Assembly: GCF_016863015.1 (NCBI RefSeq)
Contig: NZ_BOOB01000011.1
Span: forward strand, 1 to 62,008
Direction: 5' to 3'
Source: Microbispora amethystogenes
Lineage (GTDB): Bacteria > Actinomycetota > Actinomycetes > Streptosporangiales > Streptosporangiaceae
DNA length: 62,008 nt
Both the position numbers and the translations under genes were made by a program. Shown here in pieces: positions 59,216 to 62,008 of the stretch; within the stretch, counting starts at the first letter, position 1; every line of letters begins with the position of its first letter. Below the pieces are notes generated by a model that worked only from the letters and a program-made list of their open reading frames with translations, did no database searches and was not told the origin of the DNA.

Positions 59216-59225
59216 CGGCCGTCAG
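59213..59225. repeat. second copy of the TetR-flanking palindrome
   Basis: TGACGGCCGTCAG, identical to 58550-58562. It begins with the tetR stop codon and ends just before the convergent HxlR stop. Confidence 0.6.
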
Positions 59226-59226
59226 G

Positions 59227-59574
59227 TCATGACGTTACCGACGAGGCGGCGAGTTTGTCCTGGTTGTCGGCGGCCCACTGCGCGAGTTGCGCGAGGGGCC
59301 CGTTCGCGAACGACTCGCCCAGCGGGGAGAGACGGTAGACCGCGCCCGCCTGGCCGCCGCCTTTCAGGACGAGTCCGCGCGCCCGCAGACGTCGCAGGGC
59401 CTCGGTCAGGACCTTGTCGCTGACTCCCGCGATACGCGTGAGCAGTTCCCTGCGCCGCGTCGGCCCGAGGCGCAGGGCCGAGAGCACGACGGGATCCCAG
59501 GCGTGGCTGATGAGCTCGGCCGCGGCGCGCACCTGGCAGTCGGAGACGAACGTCTCACAGGACCCATCGATCAC
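59227..59574 (-). CDS. HxlR-family regulator
   Basis: A 115-residue winged-helix regulator (ELISHAWDPVVLSALRLGPT, RRELLTRIAGVSDKVLTEAL, RRLRARGLVLKGGGQAG). Two cysteines near the N-terminus (Cys6 and Cys12) could sense thiol stress. It starts at GTG 59574. It is divergent from the F420-reductase-like gene, with a good dyad between them. Confidence 0.88.
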   Translation of the reverse strand: MIDGSCETFVSDCQVRAAAELISHAWDPVVLSALRLGPTRRRELLTRIAGVSDKVLTEALRRLRARGLVLKGGGQAGAVYRLSPLGESFANGPLAQLAQWAADNQDKLAASSVTS

Positions 59575-59596
59575 GGATCCAGTCTCACATCGGTCG

Positions 59597-59612
59597 CCTA
59601 CCGGATGGTAGG
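59597..59612. promoter_or_regulatory. putative HxlR operator
   Basis: Perfect dyad CCTACC-GGAT-GGTAGG between the divergent HxlR and NAD(P)-binding genes. Confidence 0.55.
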
Positions 59613-59675
59613 AGCGTCGTTCGTAGCGTTCCCCGGGAAGCCCCTTCGAGACCTTTCGAGACAGAGGAGATCGCT

Positions 59676-60341
59676 GTGAACCTGGGGATCTTGGGCACCG
59701 GGAACCTCGCCGTGACGCTTGGCCGAGCCTGGGCCACGGCCGGGCATTCGCCGCTGGTGGCGGGGCGCGACCCGATGCGCGCCCGCCGGGCCGCCGGCCG
59801 GATCGGCCCCGCGGCGGAGGCCGCCGACCCCGCCGGCCTCGCGGCCCGGGTCGACGCGCTCGTGATCGCGGTCGCCTGGGAAGGGCTGGAGGCGGCGCTC
59901 TCCCTCGTCGGCGGCCTCCAGGGGGCGCTGGCCGGCATGACCGTGATCGACTGCACCAACCCGGTCGACTACGCGACCGGTGACCTGAAGCCGGCGTCCG
60001 GCTCGGCGGCGGCACTTGTGGCTCACTCGGCTCCCGGTGCGCGCGTGGTGAAGGCTCTCCACCTGTTCGCCGGAGCTTCGTGGCCGTACGCGGGTCCGCG
60101 GGAGTCGGCGCCGGTCGTGGCCATCTGCGGTGACGAGCCAGAAGCCCTCGACCACGCCGCGGCACTGATCGGAGATCTCGGCGGACGGGCCGCGGTGGTC
60201 GGCGGGCTCGGCAGCGCCCGGCAGTTGGAGGAGGTCGCCGGATTCGTCATGCGAGTCGTCGCAGCGGGTCACAACCCGAGGCTCGCCGTCCCGGACGTGG
60301 ACCCGGCACTCCTCCGAGCAGCCGGGACGACGACAGACTGA
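59676..60341 (+). CDS. NADPH-dependent F420 reductase-like protein
   Basis: A 221-residue NAD(P)-binding protein of the NADP-oxidoreductase, coenzyme F420-dependent fold. NLGILGTGNLAVTLGRAWAT is the Rossmann GxGxL motif and VAGRD follows beta-2. TVIDCTNPVDYATGD and HLFAGASWPY are family features. Members reduce F420 or act as general reductases. The GTG at 59676 follows AGAGGAG. Probably regulated by the divergent HxlR protein. Confidence 0.82.
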   Translation: MNLGILGTGNLAVTLGRAWATAGHSPLVAGRDPMRARRAAGRIGPAAEAADPAGLAARVDALVIAVAWEGLEAALSLVGGLQGALAGMTVIDCTNPVDYATGDLKPASGSAAALVAHSAPGARVVKALHLFAGASWPYAGPRESAPVVAICGDEPEALDHAAALIGDLGGRAAVVGGLGSARQLEEVAGFVMRVVAAGHNPRLAVPDVDPALLRAAGTTTD

Positions 60342-60379
60342 GCTTGAGTGAATACTGTGGGCACTGTTAGCTTCACCCG

Positions 60380-61309
60380 GTGGACGACATGCCTGCACGG
60401 GCGGAGGCGATCGAGGCCTTCGCGGCGGCACTGCGACAACTCCGCAAATCAGTCGGCAATCCACCTTTCCGTGAAATGTCTGGCCGGTCGGGGGCGATCT
60501 CCCACACGACGTTGCACGAAGCCACGAAGGGCAACCGGCTCCCCAGCTGGGAGACCACCGTCGAGTTCGTCAAGGCGTGCGGCGCGGACCCGGCCGCGTA
60601 CCGCGAGCGCTGGGAGAGGGCGAACCTGGCGGTCAGATCGGCGGGCGCCGGGCTCGAAGCCTTCGCCACGGACGTCGCGTCGCAACCCCCACGGCCGGCC
60701 GGCGAGATCGCGGGCGACGTCCGGCCGGTCCCCTCCGCACCAGGGGGCCGAGGGCGATTCCGGCCGGTCCACCCGGCCGCGTTCGCGGTGGCGGCCGTCG
60801 GTGTGGCGACAGCGGTCCTCGTCGCGGTCGCCGTCAATCGTGGCTCCGGCACCGACGGGCCCGGCCTGGACCCGTCCGAGAGCCCGTCGACGACCTCGCT
60901 GTCGGCAGCCGACTGCCCGGTGGTCCCCACCAGCCCCCCGTGGAGCCCGCCCGCCCACGAAGGCGATTCGGCGAAGTTCATCGGGGACATCACGCTGACC
61001 GACTGCACGCGCGTCGGCCCCCGCCAGACCGTGACCAAGGTATGGAGACTCAAGAACACCGGGACCGTGCCGTGGAAGGGATATTCGTTGCATCGCCTCG
61101 ACCTCCCGCAGCGACCTGATCAGTGCCAGACCGTCCCCGACGTACCGATCAAGGACACGCGCCCCGGAGAGATGGTCGACATCCGGACCAACATCACCAC
61201 GCCGAGCAAACCGGGCCTGTGCTACGTGCGGTTCAAGATGATGGAGGGTTCGGGACGGGTCGCGTTCCCCGGAGGCCGGCCACTCAACTTCCAGGTCATC
61301 GTCGGCTGA
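60380..61309 (+). CDS. HTH - membrane helix - NBR1-type Ig domain protein
   Basis: A 309-residue protein. Residues 8-80 look like an Xre-type HTH of the actinobacterial short-repressor kind (AFAAALRQLRKSVGNPPFRE, SHTTLHEATKGNRLPSWETT). A basic/Pro-rich linker leads to one membrane helix at about 135-155 (FAVAAVGVATAVLVAVAV). Residues 200-309 form an extracytoplasmic Ig-like domain of NBR1 type: VTKVWRLKNTGTVPWKGYSL, PGEMVDIRTNITTPSKPGLC and a terminal FQVIVG. This is the domain first named in eukaryotic autophagy receptor NBR1 and known in actinobacteria. The layout is that of a one-component membrane regulator. GTG 60380. Confidence 0.85.
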   Translation: MDDMPARAEAIEAFAAALRQLRKSVGNPPFREMSGRSGAISHTTLHEATKGNRLPSWETTVEFVKACGADPAAYRERWERANLAVRSAGAGLEAFATDVASQPPRPAGEIAGDVRPVPSAPGGRGRFRPVHPAAFAVAAVGVATAVLVAVAVNRGSGTDGPGLDPSESPSTTSLSAADCPVVPTSPPWSPPAHEGDSAKFIGDITLTDCTRVGPRQTVTKVWRLKNTGTVPWKGYSLHRLDLPQRPDQCQTVPDVPIKDTRPGEMVDIRTNITTPSKPGLCYVRFKMMEGSGRVAFPGGRPLNFQVIVG

Positions 61310-61316
61310 CGCCTGA

Positions 61317-61343
61317 TCCCCGCCGTACGTGACACGGCGGGGA
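61317..61343. terminator. 10-bp bidirectional terminator
   Basis: TCCCCGCCGT / ACGGCGGGGA with a 7-base loop between the convergent NBR1-Ig gene and the SpoIID-like gene. Confidence 0.7.
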
Positions 61344-61367
61344 CCAGGGGCGGAGGTGTCCGGGGAT

Positions 61368-62008
61368 TCAGTCGAGGACGATCTCCTTGTAGTAGTACCT
61401 GAGGATCCTGGCGTAGCTCCAGCCCGCCTCGGCCTTGTCGCGAGAGCCGTTCTGCGACATCCAGTCGCCGGTGGCCCAATTGCCGCACGCCGTCGTCGTG
61501 GAGCAGTACTGCGCCTTGAAGATCTTCCCAGCGCGCGTCATCCGGACGCCCCACGTGGCGTCCACCGCGGCGTTCGTCGCCGCCGTCGCGGAGCCGGGCT
61601 TGTACATCTGACTGGACGTGTGGTCGGTGACGTCGTAGCACTGGCCGCTCGGCGTCCTGCTCGCCGACCTCAGCGCCCAGTACCAGCCGAAGTTCTTGAC
61701 GGCGATCGCCCCGGCCTTGAGGGACTCCCTCGGCCAGTGCGACCGCCACTCGTTGGGCAGGACGTTCTTGACGTAGATCTTGAACTCCACCCGATCCACG
61801 CGGTTGAGGGATTTCCGGTAGACGAGGATCGTCGTGGGCAGCCTGCTGTGCGTCCCGTCGGTCTTGCACCCGGTCGGCGGTGCGGAGCTCAGGAACCGGT
61901 GGGAGGCGTTCTGGTTCTTCAGGCCGGGCTTGAGGTTGCCCCTGGCGCCGGGTGCGAAGTCCTGATAGACGCTGCCGCCGTAGTTGCTGTTGAAGTAGAC
62001 CCGGACGG
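61368..62008 (-). CDS. SpoIID/LytB-domain protein, 5' end outside window
   Basis: At least 213 residues of a secreted peptidoglycan-related protein; the start is beyond base 62008. The visible part begins VRVYFNSNYGGSVYQDF. It includes the SpoIID core FKIYVKNVLPNEWRSHWPRE then SLKAGAIAVKNFGWYWAL, where the Glu of LPNEW is the family's catalytic-site Glu. It ends KEIVLD. SpoIID proteins are lytic transglycosylases or cell-wall factors; in non-sporulating-type actinomycetes the role is open. Several Cys (YDVTD region Cys, STTTACGNW) suggest disulfides. Signal peptide not visible. Confidence 0.82.
   Translation of the reverse strand, partial: VRVYFNSNYGGSVYQDFAPGARGNLKPGLKNQNASHRFLSSAPPTGCKTDGTHSRLPTTILVYRKSLNRVDRVEFKIYVKNVLPNEWRSHWPRESLKAGAIAVKNFGWYWALRSASRTPSGQCYDVTDHTSSQMYKPGSATAATNAAVDATWGVRMTRAGKIFKAQYCSTTTACGNWATGDWMSQNGSRDKAEAGWSYARILRYYYKEIVLD

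Overview
The window is chromosomal DNA of a high-GC, mycelial-type actinomycete. GC is strongly biased to third codon positions, GTG and some TTG starts are common, and it carries a complete CvnABCD 'conservon', a DUF222/HNH (13E12-type) protein, DUF574-type methyltransferase, ECF and two-component regulators and a CtpH/CtpI-like P-type ATPase. The style fits Streptosporangiales or a relative (inference; no marker gene such as rRNA is present). I see no rRNA, tRNA, CRISPR array, insertion sequence or prophage. No stretch longer than about 300 bases lacks a gene if the small acidic ORF at 48371-48502 is accepted.

Layout. 1-6171: cell-surface polysaccharide locus with UDP-ManNAc dehydrogenase (partial), a GT4 glycosyltransferase, WecB epimerase and a two-domain CgeB-like/GT2 glycosyltransferase. 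6357-9262: CPBP membrane protease and a NarL-type two-component pair. 9467-12130: DUF222/HNH protein swollen by low-complexity expansions. 12364-15634: DUF1697 protein, ABC-F ATPase, NUDIX hydrolase, small DNA-binding-like protein. 15646-18563: divergent cytochrome P450 and 14-TM MFS exporter. 18583-20624: divergent quinone-oxidoreductase-like enzyme and AraC regulator. 20662-23562: acyltransferase, OB-fold/NfeD-like protein and flotillin in one direction. 23682-24494: SDR. 24607-28513: cvnABCD. 28485-29141: DUF998 membrane protein. 29282-33145: xylose catabolism (xylB, xylA) with a divergent ROK repressor. 33199-35261: VOC protein, DUF574 methyltransferase, STAS protein. 35372-39829: giant P-type ATPase. 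39847-42528: MMPL transporter with divergent MarR regulator. 42573-45493: secreted His-rich-tailed protein, siderophore-interacting reductase, aldehyde dehydrogenase. 45636-49965: pentapeptide-repeat protein, L,D-transpeptidase, TRIC channel, acidic small ORF, CDP-alcohol phosphatidyltransferase, unknown protein. 49986-51897: HxlR/imine-reductase-like pair and DUF1992 protein. 52007-55726: serine hydrolase followed by a response regulator and an unusual histidine kinase. 55806-56907: ECF sigma factor that runs out of frame into a conserved domain. 57044-60341: GNAT, aldo/keto reductase with divergent TetR, HxlR with divergent F420-reductase-like protein. 60380-62008: HTH-membrane-NBR1-Ig protein and a partial SpoIID/LytB protein.

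How the genes work together. WecB and WecC make UDP-ManNAc and then UDP-ManNAcA, and the glycosyltransferases presumably use these for a wall polymer. XylA/XylB feed xylose into the pentose phosphate pathway under a ROK repressor whose operator overlaps the xylA promoter. Four separate divergent regulator/oxidoreductase pairs (AraC, HxlR, TetR, HxlR) each have visible dyad or phased operator candidates. The most interesting signals are the transmembrane HTH protein with a eukaryotic-type NBR1 Ig domain, the sigma factor/out-of-frame domain, the histidine kinase with an extra extracytoplasmic C-terminal domain, the acidic small ORF behind an A-rich repeat, the nested MarR operator, and a recurring habit of 12-16 bp tandem repeats at gene borders.
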